Of a stretch of DNA of 64,000 nucleotides, positions 26,139 through 37,790 are shown piece after piece (positions within the stretch are counted from its first letter, which is position 1; each line of letters opens with the position of its first letter). The notes under the pieces are model-generated. The model saw only the letters and a list, made by a program, of their open reading frames with translations, did no database searches and had not been told where the DNA came from. A program made the translations under genes and the position numbers. Source of the DNA: Hemibagrus wyckioides (Eukaryota > Chordata > Actinopteri > Siluriformes > Bagridae); assembly GCF_019097595.1 (NCBI RefSeq), contig NC_080710.1:23251780-23315779 (forward strand), given 5' to 3'.

Positions 26139-27171
26139 TATTGTAAAATCAGGTTAAACCTGAATGTCGTGTGTTGGTGTTTCAATAGCAAAATCTCAAA
26201 GACTACTTTGACATCAGTTTCATTATTCTAGTTTATATTTCAGAAAATACTGCAATATATGAAGATTGTGATTGTTTTTTGTTTTGTTTTTGATACAAGG
26301 AACACTGATTTGAGATGGCATGGTTCAACATATTCTATGGAATTATACATTTATAATCAGTTACAAAAACACTTTCAGGAACACTCCAAAGGAATTGGGA
26401 TGGTTTGAATAGATGTTTATGATTCTGATAATGATTCATTGTGCTAGAGGGTGGACTTAGTTCAGAATTCAGGCACAAAGCATTACAGCCATTTCTAAAC
26501 AGGCAAGACGTCTAAAAAGAAACATACAGTCGTAATAAAAACTCTTCTTCCCCAGTCAAATGCAAACATAATGCGTCTCCAACAGGCAGATGACAATTCA
26601 AATAAGATATTGCTATGTATTCAGTCAAACCTTTAAAATTAATCTGGTTAAAAAAAAGTGCAAGGACACTACAGTATAAAATACATGCTGTTGATACAGC
26701 AACTCCTCATTAAACTGACTAGAAAGAAACACACTGGTGGACAGGTGGAACAGCCACATAGCTTTTTTTCTACTGTAAATACAAAAATGAAACCTTGTAG
26801 AGATGTGCTACCACACTTCAAAACTTTTTTTTTTTGTTTCTTTTTTGTTGTTTTTTGTTGTTTTTTCTGCTTTTCCTCATTTTTGCTTTGCTTATTAAAT
26901 AGCAATTATAAATGTTCCCGGCATGCCAGCATGTTTTCAACGCTGTTCTCTGCAATGCAAGTTTTTTTTTCATTCTTAGTCTGGGAATTGCATTGAATGC
27001 AATTCCAAAGAAAGAAAGATAATATATTCATTAGTACCCAAGGCTGTACAGCAAGTTAATGTATCCATTTTTACTGTAAGAGCAAAAGGGGAAATATCCA
27101 TTGCTGTAATGACTTTAGTATGTAATGTGTCTATTAAACCTCAAGTTCACTGATTTAATCCAGTGGCTCAG
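26139..27171 (-). other. Presumed 3' UTR and downstream flank of tmem200c
   Basis: AT-rich sequence following the tmem200c stop codon, with a T/TTG-rich run at 26822-26872. I found no clear AATAAA on the minus strand. An ATTAAA lies only about 15 bp after the stop, too close to be convincing, so the 3' end is undefined. Confidence 0.35.
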
Positions 27172-28785
27172 TTAGAGTTCTACACTCTCTATTTCCAGGT
27201 CCTCTAAGGTCGTGTCTGACTGGGAAATCATCACCAGTTTTTCCTTGTTTGAGTACCGTCTGATCATGCCATGCTCAGGCTCATCAGAAGCACCTTCCTC
27301 CAGGACAAGAGGACTTTTTGAAACTTGCCCTTTAGACAAAAGTTCAGAAGAACTCCCACGACTAAAACTTGTCACATCAGTGGACTCAAAAGACTCCCCT
27401 CCAAGACCCTCAAGTTTGATATAACCCCCACTGCTCAGGCCCTCCAATCGAGGACAGCTACGTCGCCTGGTTCGCTCCATGTGCCGGTCCACAGGGGTGG
27501 ATGGGCAGATTCCCAAGTCAATGGACCTGGAGTAGTCAGATAGGGCACTTAAGGACAGGTGAGAGCCTGTCACTTTAGGGCCAGGGGATGCAGGAAGGAG
27601 TTGTACCCGAGAGCCTTCAAGGGAGAGGTGTGGCATCTCTTGCAGGCTGTCGCAACCCTTATAAACTTCCACTGAGTCCTGGGAAAGAATGGTTCGGTTT
27701 TGAGGAGTCTTCACTTTGGCTTTGGTGATGCTCCCTGATGCAGCTAGAGACTCCAAGCAATGACGAATAGCATCTGAATCCAGATATTCACTTCTGATCT
27801 CCCCGGTTTTATCTGAACCCCTTCTGTTTCCTGCTGTCCTGTGGTTAAGTCTGATCAATGGTAGCGTGAACGCATTGACTGAGGAGGTCACAATTGTTTT
27901 GGTCTCCCATTGCTTGGCCTGTGATGACTGATCCCTGCAAATGCTATACACTGTGTCTTTGATGGCAAGACTATCCAAAGGTAAGTCTTCCAGTTTGCCA
28001 CTAGATGACTTTCTGGATGAGGGGAGGCTGTCCGGGTCCTGTTTGAAAGAGCCTGAAGATGGCCATGAGCCTTTTGCTAGCATAGCAGCATTGTATACAG
28101 AACTTGGATTGCCTTCTAACCCCTTTGATTGCATATAGTTCACAAATCCATTGAGTGAAGCATTGTCCTTGGATCGCAAACTGTGAATATCAATAACAGT
28201 TGAATAAATGTCCCTAAGGTTAATGATTTTTGTCTTTTTGTCCCTGTTTTCATGCAGCACTGCATTAGCACAAATGAACAGGAAGATACCAATGCCCATA
28301 ATCAATGGCCCAAACACTTTTAGTTTGTCTGAATGTAAGTGTCTGTTTAAAAACTCAGCAAAGACACCTAACTTTGGCGATTCCTCAGTTGTGGTATTAG
28401 TATGATTAGAGCTTAGATCATCTTTATCCAGCTGATAAATAAGCTTAACACTAGTGGTCCAGTTCACTGCTCTGGGTCCTCCTCTGTCATCAGTCCGGGC
28501 TGGTTTCTGTAAGCCTTTAACTGCGAGCAGTCCCGGGTAAAGCGGACTTCCTTTAGGCCAGTAGCCTAATACGGCCAAGGCAATCCCAACCAGCAGGACA
28601 ATAATGCCCAGTGCAGCAATCAGCCCAGAGATTGAACAGAGCTTCAATTTGCCCTTCACCACCACCACCTCATTCTTTCGCTTCTTTTTGGCTTTTCTCT
28701 TGCGCTTGTTCTCTGCGCGGTTTTTGGCACGGAGAGAATCTTGACGTCTTGCTGAGATGCGCAGGAGGCCTCCAGTAGCAATCAT
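27172..28785 (-). CDS. tmem200c: Transmembrane protein 200C, complete coding region in a single exon
   Basis: The 537-aa protein starts MIATGGLLRIS, as TMEM200 family members do. The open frame extends 8 codons further upstream to 28809, but only to a TTG preceded by an in-frame TAG, so ATG at 28785 is the start. Residues 27-37 are strongly basic (KRKRKAKKKRK). They are followed by VVVVKGKLKLCSISG and a first membrane segment at about 52-74, ending in the family motif LGYWPKG. The loop at 75-150 carries three N-glycosylation sequons (NWT about 108, NHT about 127, NTT about 130). HLHSDKLKVFGPLIMGIG leads into a second membrane segment at about 155-177, then LHENRDKKTKIINLRD. A long Ser-rich tail ends with KEKLVMISQSD and a C-terminal VEL that could be a class II PDZ ligand. 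The paralogues TMEM200A and TMEM200B fit less well than TMEM200C at the N-terminus. The molecular function is not established. A splice acceptor lies just upstream at 28819-28820. Confidence 0.95.
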   Translation of the reverse strand: MIATGGLLRISARRQDSLRAKNRAENKRKRKAKKKRKNEVVVVKGKLKLCSISGLIAALGIIVLLVGIALAVLGYWPKGSPLYPGLLAVKGLQKPARTDDRGGPRAVNWTTSVKLIYQLDKDDLSSNHTNTTTEESPKLGVFAEFLNRHLHSDKLKVFGPLIMGIGIFLFICANAVLHENRDKKTKIINLRDIYSTVIDIHSLRSKDNASLNGFVNYMQSKGLEGNPSSVYNAAMLAKGSWPSSGSFKQDPDSLPSSRKSSSGKLEDLPLDSLAIKDTVYSICRDQSSQAKQWETKTIVTSSVNAFTLPLIRLNHRTAGNRRGSDKTGEIRSEYLDSDAIRHCLESLAASGSITKAKVKTPQNRTILSQDSVEVYKGCDSLQEMPHLSLEGSRVQLLPASPGPKVTGSHLSLSALSDYSRSIDLGICPSTPVDRHMERTRRRSCPRLEGLSSGGYIKLEGLGGESFESTDVTSFSRGSSSELLSKGQVSKSPLVLEEGASDEPEHGMIRRYSNKEKLVMISQSDTTLEDLEIESVEL

Positions 28786-28820
28786 GATGAGGCCTGGACT
28801 AGTGATCAACTAATCATCCT
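28786..28820 (-). promoter_or_regulatory. tmem200c: Splice acceptor and 5' leader of the tmem200c coding exon
   Basis: Read on the minus strand, a pyrimidine-rich stretch ends TGTCAAATGCAG, giving an acceptor AG at 28820-28819. The exon would start at 28818 with GATGATTAG. This leader contains a four-codon upstream ORF (ATG ATT AGT TGA) and an in-frame TAG at 28812-28810 before the real ATG. The coding exon is therefore joined to a non-coding upstream exon. Confidence 0.65.
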
Positions 28821-28982
28821 GCATTTGACAGAAAAACAGAGCAAAAATCAGTACATCACACAGTAATCAGTATTCAGATATATACAGTAAACATCAGTAG
28901 CATACAGTAAGTTCAAGTAAACTGACAGGTAAATTTAATCTATTTTATATATAACTTAAGTCCTAACACAGAAGCATATATA

Positions 28983-29449
28983 CACTATGGCCCAATGTTT
29001 GTGAACATCTGACAATCACAGTCTTCCCCAAAACAGTTGTTGCTACAAAGTTGGAAGGATGCAAGTGAAAATGATGTCTTTGTATGCTGTAGAGCTAAGA
29101 GTTTTCCAGCATCTTCCAGCATGACAATGCCCCTGTGCACAAATTGAGGTCCATGAAGACATGGTTTGCCAAAGTTGGAGTGGAAAAACTCAAGTATCCT
29201 GCACAGAGCCCTGACCTCAACCCCTGTAAGCACTTATGGGATGAAATGGTCTACTGACTGTGTGCCAGGCCTAATGTTCACCTGACATCAGCACCTGACC
29301 TCATTAATGCTCTTATAGCTGACTGGATAAATCCCTACAGCCATGCTCTGAACTCTAGTGGAAAGCTTTCCCAGAAGAGTACAACAAAGATGTTCACAAG
29401 CACATATTGGTGTGATGGTCAGCTGTCACAAACTTTTGGCCATATAGTG
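28983..29449 (+). mobile_element. Tc1-like MITE just upstream of the tmem200c coding exon
   Basis: A 467-bp element flanked by TA at 28981-28982 and 29450-29451, with imperfect inverted ends (left CACTATGGCCCAATGTTTGT, right reading inward CACTATATGGCCAAAAGTTT). The plus strand holds a decayed transposase piece (QHDNAPVHK, then [16 protein letters not shown]), in which the catalytic Glu of PIE is replaced. It lies about 165 bp upstream of the tmem200c splice acceptor. Confidence 0.85.
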
Positions 29450-29623
29450 TATAAAGCAATCCCAACTGACAGAGACACACTTTCAATCATTTATTAAAAA
29501 CAAAATAATAAACATAACCACAGCAGTAATTTATACACATAAAGTATAGTGGTTTAACTGCAGGGTAACACAGAGAACAAGCAATTATAAAGAAAGCAAG
29601 ACTGTATATTATAGCATGGAACA

Positions 29624-29663
29624 ACAACAACAACAACAACAACAAAAATAATAATAATAATAA
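29624..29663. repeat. (AAC)n(AAT)n microsatellite
   Basis: Eight AAC units followed by several AAT units, in the tmem200c intron. Confidence 0.9.
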
Positions 29664-29844
29664 TTTCTTAGAGAATAGATTAATATAGTGTCACGCTATG
29701 CTTTTATTCCTTCAGTCAAGGTGATTGTTAACTGATGTCTGCATACAATTTGATTATTAAAGGTGTGTGTTCATTTACCTAGCTTAAAAGCTTTACTGTA
29801 TCATATATTTCTGAATCATATTCAGTTGTGAGAACTCCATATCA

Positions 29845-29975
29845 TTCATTTATCTTCTGTAATTGCTTTATTGTGGACAGCGTGGCTTGGTAGATCCATA
29901 GCCTATGCTGGGAACATGAAGCAAGAGGCGGGAATACACTCTAAATGCGAGACCAGGAGACCATTGCAGAGCACC
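29845..29975 (-). repeat. SINE-like fish repeat, 3' part only
   Basis: It contains CATTTATCTTCTGTAATTGC, GTGGACAGCGTGGCTTGG and GAGGCGGGAATACACTC, resembling the tail half of the 23395-23705 repeat. Short and diverged. Confidence 0.4.
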
Positions 29976-30048
29976 ATGAATACACATGCATACATGCATA
30001 CATTCAGAGGGATGTAACCCATGGTAATATGTAGAAGGCAAATGGCAA

Positions 30049-30049
<1 letters not shown>

Positions 30050-30084
<35 letters not shown>
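30050..30084. repeat. (TA)n microsatellite next to the tmem200c inverted copy
   Basis: A 35-bp TA run ending 26 bp before the left junction of the inverted exon copy at 30110. Confidence 0.92.
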
Positions 30085-30089
<5 letters not shown>

Positions 30090-30109
30090 CTGTGTACATA
30101 TTATATTAT

Positions 30110-30363
30110 AAAAGCCAAAAAGAAGCGAAAGAATGGTGGTGGTGAAGGGCAAATTGAAGCTCTGTTCAATCTCTGGGCTGATTGCTGCACTGGGCATTAT
30201 TGTCCTGCTGGTTGGGATTGCCTTGGCCGTATTAGGCTACTGGCCTAAAGGTAGTCCGCTTTACCCAGTTAAAGGCTTACAGAAACCAGCCCGGACTGAT
30301 GACAGAGGAGGACCCAGAGCAGTGAACTGGACCACTAGTGTTAAGCTTATTTATCAGCTGGAT
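30110..30363 (+). pseudogene. Inverted partial copy of the tmem200c coding exon
   Basis: This plus-strand segment is an almost exact copy of the tmem200c coding sequence at 28426-28696, which lies on the minus strand. It covers about codons 30-120, including the first membrane segment. I counted one substitution (Gly codon GGA to GGT, silent) and two gaps in the copy: 5 bp within the run of GTG (Val) codons, and 12 bp after the codons for SPLYP, removing four residues. The 5-bp loss shifts the frame, but a new ATG at 30133 re-enters the TMEM200C frame, giving an open frame to 30456 with a foreign tail. It has no poly(A) tail, target-site duplication or intron boundary, so it is not a retrocopy. 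The left edge abuts a (TA)n tract and the right edge an AATAGT-rich tract. It lies antisense within the presumed tmem200c intron. Confidence 0.9.
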
Positions 30364-30979
30364 GATAAAATAGTAATAGTAATATATAGTAATAGTAATT
30401 GTAATAGTATCAAATCAGTCCTAGTATTGGTAGAGGGAGGGATCTCACTACTTTAGATAAATGATATCTGAAAAGGCATGCTAACTGACCAGATGGGAAG
30501 AAATCTGTTCATTTAGTTTGTTAATGTGAGGGCTAACAGAGGCATTGTCACTATGAATGTGTGTGTGCGTGTGTGCAGTGTAGTGACATGGTATCTCATG
30601 CAGACCAGGAGAGAGAGCCAGATTAGCAGCTGTGTGTGGGAGCCCAGGAGAGCACTTACACTCTGCCACCCAGACAGATGTGTCTGCACACATGATGTAA
30701 TGTGCAACCACAAACTACGGAGACACAAAAGTGATGGCCTTCTCCGTGCCCTTCAGAAAAGTGACAAATTATGTGAAATGTTCTAATACGGTTCCTGGAA
30801 ATATTGTGCTTTAGGAGAGGTAATACTTCACATACAATTGGAATTCTGGAGAGATGGAGTTTTTAATCCTAAATAATTTCACATCACATAATAACACCCA
30901 TATTTTCATCATCATGGAACAAGTGCAAAAATAAGGCATGAGATCCTAGTGATTTACACACACACACACACACACACCA

Positions 30980-31475
30980 TATGGCAGTAGTGCAATGCAT
31001 AAAATCATGCAGATGCAGGTGAAGAGATTCAGTTATGATCAAATCAAATATCAGATCTAGAAAAAATACAACTAAAAAAAGGAAAATTCAGTAACTTTAA
31101 CTGTGGCTGGTGCAAGAATCGCTGGTGTGTGTGTTTCAGAAACCGCTGCTCTAATGGGATTTTCACACACAACAGTCTCTAGAGTTTACACTGAACAGTG
31201 TGAAAAACAGAAAACATCCAGTGAGCGGGAAATCTGTGGGCAGAAATGCCTTGTTGATAAGAGATGTGCCAGGAAGTCTATGGTAACTCAAACAACCATT
31301 TTTTACAGCTGTGCTGAGCAGAAAAGCATCTCCGAATGCATAACACGTCAAACACTGAGCTGGATGGGCTACAACAGCATAAAACTACAACCAGATTCCA
31401 CTCCTGTCAGCCAATTACAGGAACCTGGGGCTACAGTGGACACCTAGAGGCTCAACCAAACTGGACAGTTCTAGA
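30980..31475 (+). mobile_element. Tc1-like relic of the 11643-12755 family
   Basis: The 5' half of the family: GCATAAAATCATGCAGATGC leader, a region reading ARIAGVCVSETAALMGFSHT (helix-turn-helix), and the AEQKSISECITRQT part. It remains open for 114 codons from about 31103, but only as a fragment without catalytic residues. It starts next to a (CA)n tract. Confidence 0.8.
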
Positions 31476-33608
31476 TATTTTTTAAAGGTAATGTATATAG
31501 ATGATATATAAACCTTTTCTATATAGAGACTAGTTTAAAATATTACATGCTGATGTGACGCCGAAACAAATCAACTCCATTTTCTCCTTTAAAAAATATT
31601 CAAAACCTTCTTGCGTACTTTTTTTGGGGGGTCTTCAGTCATGTATTGTATTGTTTATATTTGCTCATTCTTTGACTTTCTGATAGTTTTGTCGGACGAT
31701 TCTGTGAATTATATGATGTTCCGAGTATAATGTCATGTCAACATTTCAAAGTGAATGATCTCAAACAAAATGTAAAAATACCACTGCACCACTGTGAATT
31801 CTGAATGTCACTTCCCCTGTTGCGCCACTCCACCCATGCTAGGGCATACACATTCATTTCTTCTGACTATAAAAATAGCAGCTGGATACAAGTGGGAAAG
31901 AGCTGCCTTTATCCATACAAATTAGCAATGAACTGTCATTACAGCAGCAAATAACGTTTGCGACCAGCATGAAAATAGACCCAGTAGAACGAAAAGAGGC
32001 CACCAAGGCACATGAAACAACCGAAAGAGCAGCGTTGTGGCAGTGTATACTGCGGGAATGAAGATATGCGTGAAAGAGAATGCATTTCAGATTGACCAAA
32101 GCACAATAAAGCTAGCAAAAGTCATGGAAGTGTTGGCATCTTTAAGCGGAAACAGGGAGAGAAATAAAGCTTTGTACTGGCTCTCTAGGAACCTCTTACT
32201 ACAGATTGCTTTTGTGAGCCAAGTAACAGCACATCAGGGATATCCAAACCTGCCTGTTCTCATTCATCACCTTTAGCCTGAAGTCAACAAGTCAAAACTC
32301 TGAGAATCTACATCAGTAATCTGTGACTGACCAAACACAGAGATGAGGCTGTCTTTTTATATTTCTCAAAATAACACTACACACAGTCCTTTAAAATGAG
32401 CATTATAACCCAAAGAAAAAACAGGTTATAGTATTAATGTGGATCACTGAGTAATGAATATAGTTAATATGCAAAGGGATCAAATCAAATATACAAAATG
32501 AAGAGGATTAACAGGCTTTTTGCTAGTTAACTAGCTAGCTCGGTATAATGGACTTTACAAAGTGGCTTCATTGTTTGGTTTGGGACATTTATTTTACCTC
32601 CTATATAACATCTACAACAGTTTTAGCTTGTTAGTTTTTTTTTTTAATGCTATATAGATTTTGCTAATCAGATCTGTTGGTTTTGCTAATCATGGCTTGT
32701 CCTCTAGCAGGCTGTTTCCATATCTGCATACGGAAATACATACAGGATACATAAAGAGTGTGTTAGCATTAATTTCAGTACAGTTGGAGTGCTGTATACA
32801 GTGCTTGTGTCATTTACATTCTCATTTACAGTATTGGCAAGCGTTCTAACCCGAAACGATTTGCTTTATAGTTTTCATCATAATATATCCTTATGCTAGT
32901 ACAAACAGGTCAGGGTGTAAAGACTACTCCTGATCTGTACTAGATTTTAGTATTTCTAGACAGTAGAGTATAGGATTGAGGTTCTGAGGTTTTATTTATA
33001 GATGAATTTCATTCCTCGTTGTTGTGGTGTAAGAGTAGTGCTGTCATTAACTCTGACATTAACCCCGAATGCTCCCCATTTCTTGTTTTTGCGTTGGCCA
33101 GGGACCAAGTTTAATGAGAGAGAAAAATCTTTTAGCTAAGTGTTCTTATTATTTCCTTGGGGTTTTTAAAAACACAGTGTTCCCATGCAAAGTATCTGTC
33201 TGAAGAGATAAAAAAAAATCATATGACTAATCCCCAATCTCTAATTTTGTGGTTATAAAGGATTTCAAATTATATGTCAAATATAGACATATATGGAAAT
33301 ATACAAATATATATCACAACAAATTGAAATTCTTATCTGAAACACACAGAGGATAGATAAATGAGCTTTTCTTAAACAACATCTGGTTGACAAACAGATG
33401 GCTGAAAAGATACCTGGAGCTCCAGCTAATGACAACAGACATCTTGGATCACACAGAGGCTCAGATGAGCAATTTCATCTCTCTCTAATTTCCTAAACTA
33501 TCAGAGACAACAGAACAACATTAGATATGTTTTGAAATATGTTCAATTTAGTAGAGAGTTTACTTAGTCTACTTTCACTTTTTTGCTTTGTTTTGTATCT
33601 TCTTATAG

Positions 33609-33612
<4 letters not shown>

Positions 33613-33680
<68 letters not shown>
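33613..33680. repeat. (TA)n(CA)n microsatellite
   Basis: More than 50 bp of TA followed by CA, abutting the MITE at 33681. Confidence 0.95.
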
Positions 33681-33681
<1 letters not shown>

Positions 33682-34014
33682 TCAGGCATAACATTATGAC
33701 CACCTGCCTAATATTGTGTTTGCTGCTAAACCAGTCATGCACTGTGTATTCTGACACCATTCTATCAGAACCAGCATTAACTTCTTCAGTAATTTGAGCA
33801 ACAGTAGCTCATCTGTTGGATCGGATCACACGGGCCATCCTTCACTCCCCACATGGATCAATGAGCCTTGGCCGCCCATGACCCTGTCGTCGGTTCATCA
33901 CTGTTGCTTCCTTGGACCACTTTTGATAGATACTGACCACTGCAGACCGGGAACACCGCACTATACATCATCTAGCAATCACAATTTGGCCCTTGTTAAA
34001 CTCGCTTAAATCCT
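33681..34014 (-). mobile_element. Same MITE family, copy 5, truncated between two AT arrays
   Basis: It begins with the terminal motif ATCAGGCATAACATTATGAC directly after a (TA)n(CA)n tract. It ends within the transposase N-terminus, where it is replaced by AATAAT and then a second (AT)n array. The start-codon end of the coding remnant and the right terminal repeat are missing. Confidence 0.82.
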
Positions 34015-34051
34015 TATATACAATAATAATAATCCCTAATACAATATTTTT

Positions 34052-34053
<2 letters not shown>

Positions 34054-34099
<46 letters not shown>
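34054..34099. repeat. (AT)n microsatellite
   Basis: A 46-bp AT run, 40 bp after the truncated MITE end at 34014. Confidence 0.94.
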
Positions 34100-34101
<2 letters not shown>

Positions 34102-35607
34102 TCTAGATGTTCTTTCATAATAAATTAATGTAATGGTGCTTCTGTAGTGTGTGTGAAAATAAAGACAGTAAAATATCCTGCTATTTCTGCATGTACCAGC
34201 ACGTGTAGTAGTGTTTTGATGGTTGTAATTGTATTCACTGCAAGGTTGAAATCTTTGAGTGTTCTACAGTGCACCAATATACTGACTTGGCTTTCCACGA
34301 GCAAGGTCCATCAATTCTGAAGCAGCAGAGCGACACACAGAGACACTTGTACACCCGCTCCCTTCTGAGAATATAGTGGCCATTTTTCTTAATTTGTGGT
34401 GATGAATCTACTGCCACAGTGCAGTGGTCATTAAATTCCTTTTCCCCACAAAGGAGGAAAACTTCAAAACCAAAGGGCAACATGTTACATTATTTTGTGT
34501 TCTCTTAGATCCAAATATGGACATTGGAAAAACACAGTCTATCATATCTTCTGGGTACTCCTCTTCAGCATTTTTCCTTACAGCTGGGGTTAGAGAAAAA
34601 GAGAGAGAGAGAGAGAGACCTACAAACCACCTGAAGTTGATCTCCAGGGTAAGGCTGATATATTGTTTTTTACTAGATGAATTATGGCATGGTTTTATTC
34701 CTCACAATTTATCACTCCTGTGCTTCACTATCCAGCAAGGAGGAGATGTGGAAAGTGGTACTTAAAGGCATGCATGACATCAGATATATCTTTTTATAGT
34801 CATGACTGTTAGAAAACTGTTAGAGGTGTAAAAGATAAAATCAAGCAATGGCAACACTTAGTAGCGCTCTAAAACCCAAGCTTTCCAAACAGCAACATAT
34901 ACTCTAAATAGACTGCTATATCTTTCTTAAAAAAGATGGATAAAGCAACATGCGGAATTACTCAGGTCAAAGCTATTAATGTACTATATTTCTACATACC
35001 AAGCAGTCATGATTATACCGAGTTCTTTTTCTGTTTTTGGTTGAAACTGTTGAAAATTTTTAAAGGTCAAGCTAACACTATCATGAAAAGGTAAAACATA
35101 AAATGTACCATCAGAGAGGATGCATTACCGCAAAAAAAAAAATCTTATAGACAATTTCTAAAAGATTATGGACCGAAGCTTTGAACATTATCTCTATATT
35201 ATGTTCAGAAAAGCATATTTGTCCAGGTCTGCAACTCACAACTTTTAAATATTTTCCAGTTCTCAGTATGAGTTGTGCTGTATGGTACCACTATCACATC
35301 ACTGCACCTCATACAGTCAGTTCATTTGGGTAGCACTAGCAATTGAAGGGAAACCAACAGTGTAGTAACAGGAAATAGATTTGCTGCTGCTATCACACCT
35401 GTATCTGAATCTCCCGAAGTCACATATGTATTTACCTTCATTGCTCTGCAACCCCCGATGCAGTTCTTCTGTTTAGAGTCAGGGCTACTAGATTTACATG
35501 ACTTTAACACATTTTGTTGGCAGTTTTATATCATGCCTTCTTGTAGAGTAATAGTGACTGGCTCTTTTTACAAAATGCTCCATTCAGTTACAAACTACGT
35601 GATTTCT

Positions 35608-35795
35608 GGCATTTAGCAGACTCCATTATCCAGAGTGACTTACAGCTGATCTTATTTTTTATACAACTAAGCGATTTATAGTTTAAGAACCCTGCTTAAG
35701 GAGCCCCAGCAGTGGCAGCATGGTGGACCTGGGATTCAAACTCACATCAATGTGATCTGTGGTCCAACACCTCAACTACTAAGCTGCCACATCCT
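35608..35795 (-). repeat. tRNA-derived V-SINE, minus orientation
   Basis: The minus strand reads GTGGCAGCTTAGTAGTTGAG at the head (A-box-like), a body with GGGGCTCCTTAAGCAGGGTT and a tail CTCTGGATAATGGAGTCTGC. It has the same tail type as 19280-19480 but is more diverged. Confidence 0.8.
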
Positions 35796-35912
35796 ACATG
35801 ATGAATTGCATTTAAAACACAGATTCATAATTTCTTTGACGTATCGTATTTGTACCTTTATTAAGCCAGTCCTAAAAAACTGCATTACATTTTTACATTA
35901 AAAAGCATTAGT

Positions 35913-36620
<708 letters not shown>

Positions 36621-37154
36621 AGTTATTGTAGTGTTATATAGTGTTATATATAAGTGTAAGTGTTATATATAATGTATCCAAGAAATACATTGTCTGTAAC
36701 CCCGGTCTATATCCTCCTCACCGCCAAGCAAACAGCAGAGGATAAGTGTAAACAAGGTGATGAAAAGTGTCTTAGAGGGTGACATATGAATTCACAGTCG
36801 TCCTTGAGGTCAGTGACAGAGATTTATAGGTCAGAGGGATGAGCCATGCACAGCATGGATCTGAAGCATGTACATCTGACCTTGCTGATGAGCAGGCAGC
36901 AGAGCGGTGAGAGAAATCTAACGAAGTGAATTTGCATGAAAAGAGAGAGAAAAAAAATAAATAAATAATAGAGAGGGAGCTGCTATATATATGCTTGTTA
37001 ATAACCCTGAAATTACAGTCCATCAAATCGAGTGAAAACATTCCCAAGTGGCATGTTGTAGATAATGGAAGTAAACATGGGTGAGGCTGACCATTCACAA
37101 ACACCACAAAACAAACAGGATATTAAAAAAAAACGATATCAGCCCTAACCTTCA

Positions 37155-37790
37155 GTACTGATCAGAAAGCTTATTATTCAGAATCAGAATCAGAAAGAGC
37201 TTCATTACCAAGACTGTTCACTAACAAGGAATTTGACTTGGTCAGTGAAGCTTCCAGTACATACGAAAACATGACCGCAAGACACATAATAATTACAATT
37301 CGAAAAGACACAATAAAGCTTAAGGTAGAACAGACATGGTACAGATGCTATGCAAGGAATAATGCAATGTGCAGAAGGTAGGGCCATATACAGGTACACA
37401 CATAGGAGTGATTGCACATTAGATAATAATGTGCACGATTATAATATCCACAGTGAAAGAAAAAAAAAAAAATCAAGAGTGTCCTTGGAGGCAGTGAACT
37501 GTTCATGAGGGAGATGGCCTGTGGGGAAAAAGCTGATCTTGTGTCTAAATGTTCGGGCGCCAGCCAGAGGGCAGCAGTTCAAAGAGGTTGTGGCCAGGGA
37601 TGGCGAAGTGTGAAATGATTTTTCCTTCCTGTTTCCTCATTCTGGAAGAGTATAGTTCCTGGATTAAGTGCAGAGGATCATCAATAATCCTCTCAGCAGA
37701 CCAGATTGTCTCTTGCAGGCTTCTTCAAATGTCTGATTTGATTGTATGGGTAACATGTCGTCTAGAAAAGTGAAATATACCCCTAAAGTG
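37155..37790 (-). repeat. LINE-derived dispersed repeat, minus orientation
   Basis: It starts with a CAGAAT tandem (37179-37200 area, read on the minus strand as ATTCTG repeats at a LINE 3' end), followed by AAGGAATTTGACTTGGTCAG. Further in come CATGAGGGAGATGGCCTGTG, AAAAGCTGATCTTGTG and GCCAGAGGGCAGCAG, words recurrent in fish dispersed repeats. Clade not determined. Confidence 0.5.

Noticed and set aside
27212..28405. Several plus-strand frames inside tmem200c
   Set aside because: They are shadows of the tmem200c coding sequence.
28786..28809. Upstream extension of the tmem200c frame to 28809
   Set aside because: The first codon is TTG, directly preceded by an in-frame TAG. The family start MIATGG lies at 28785.
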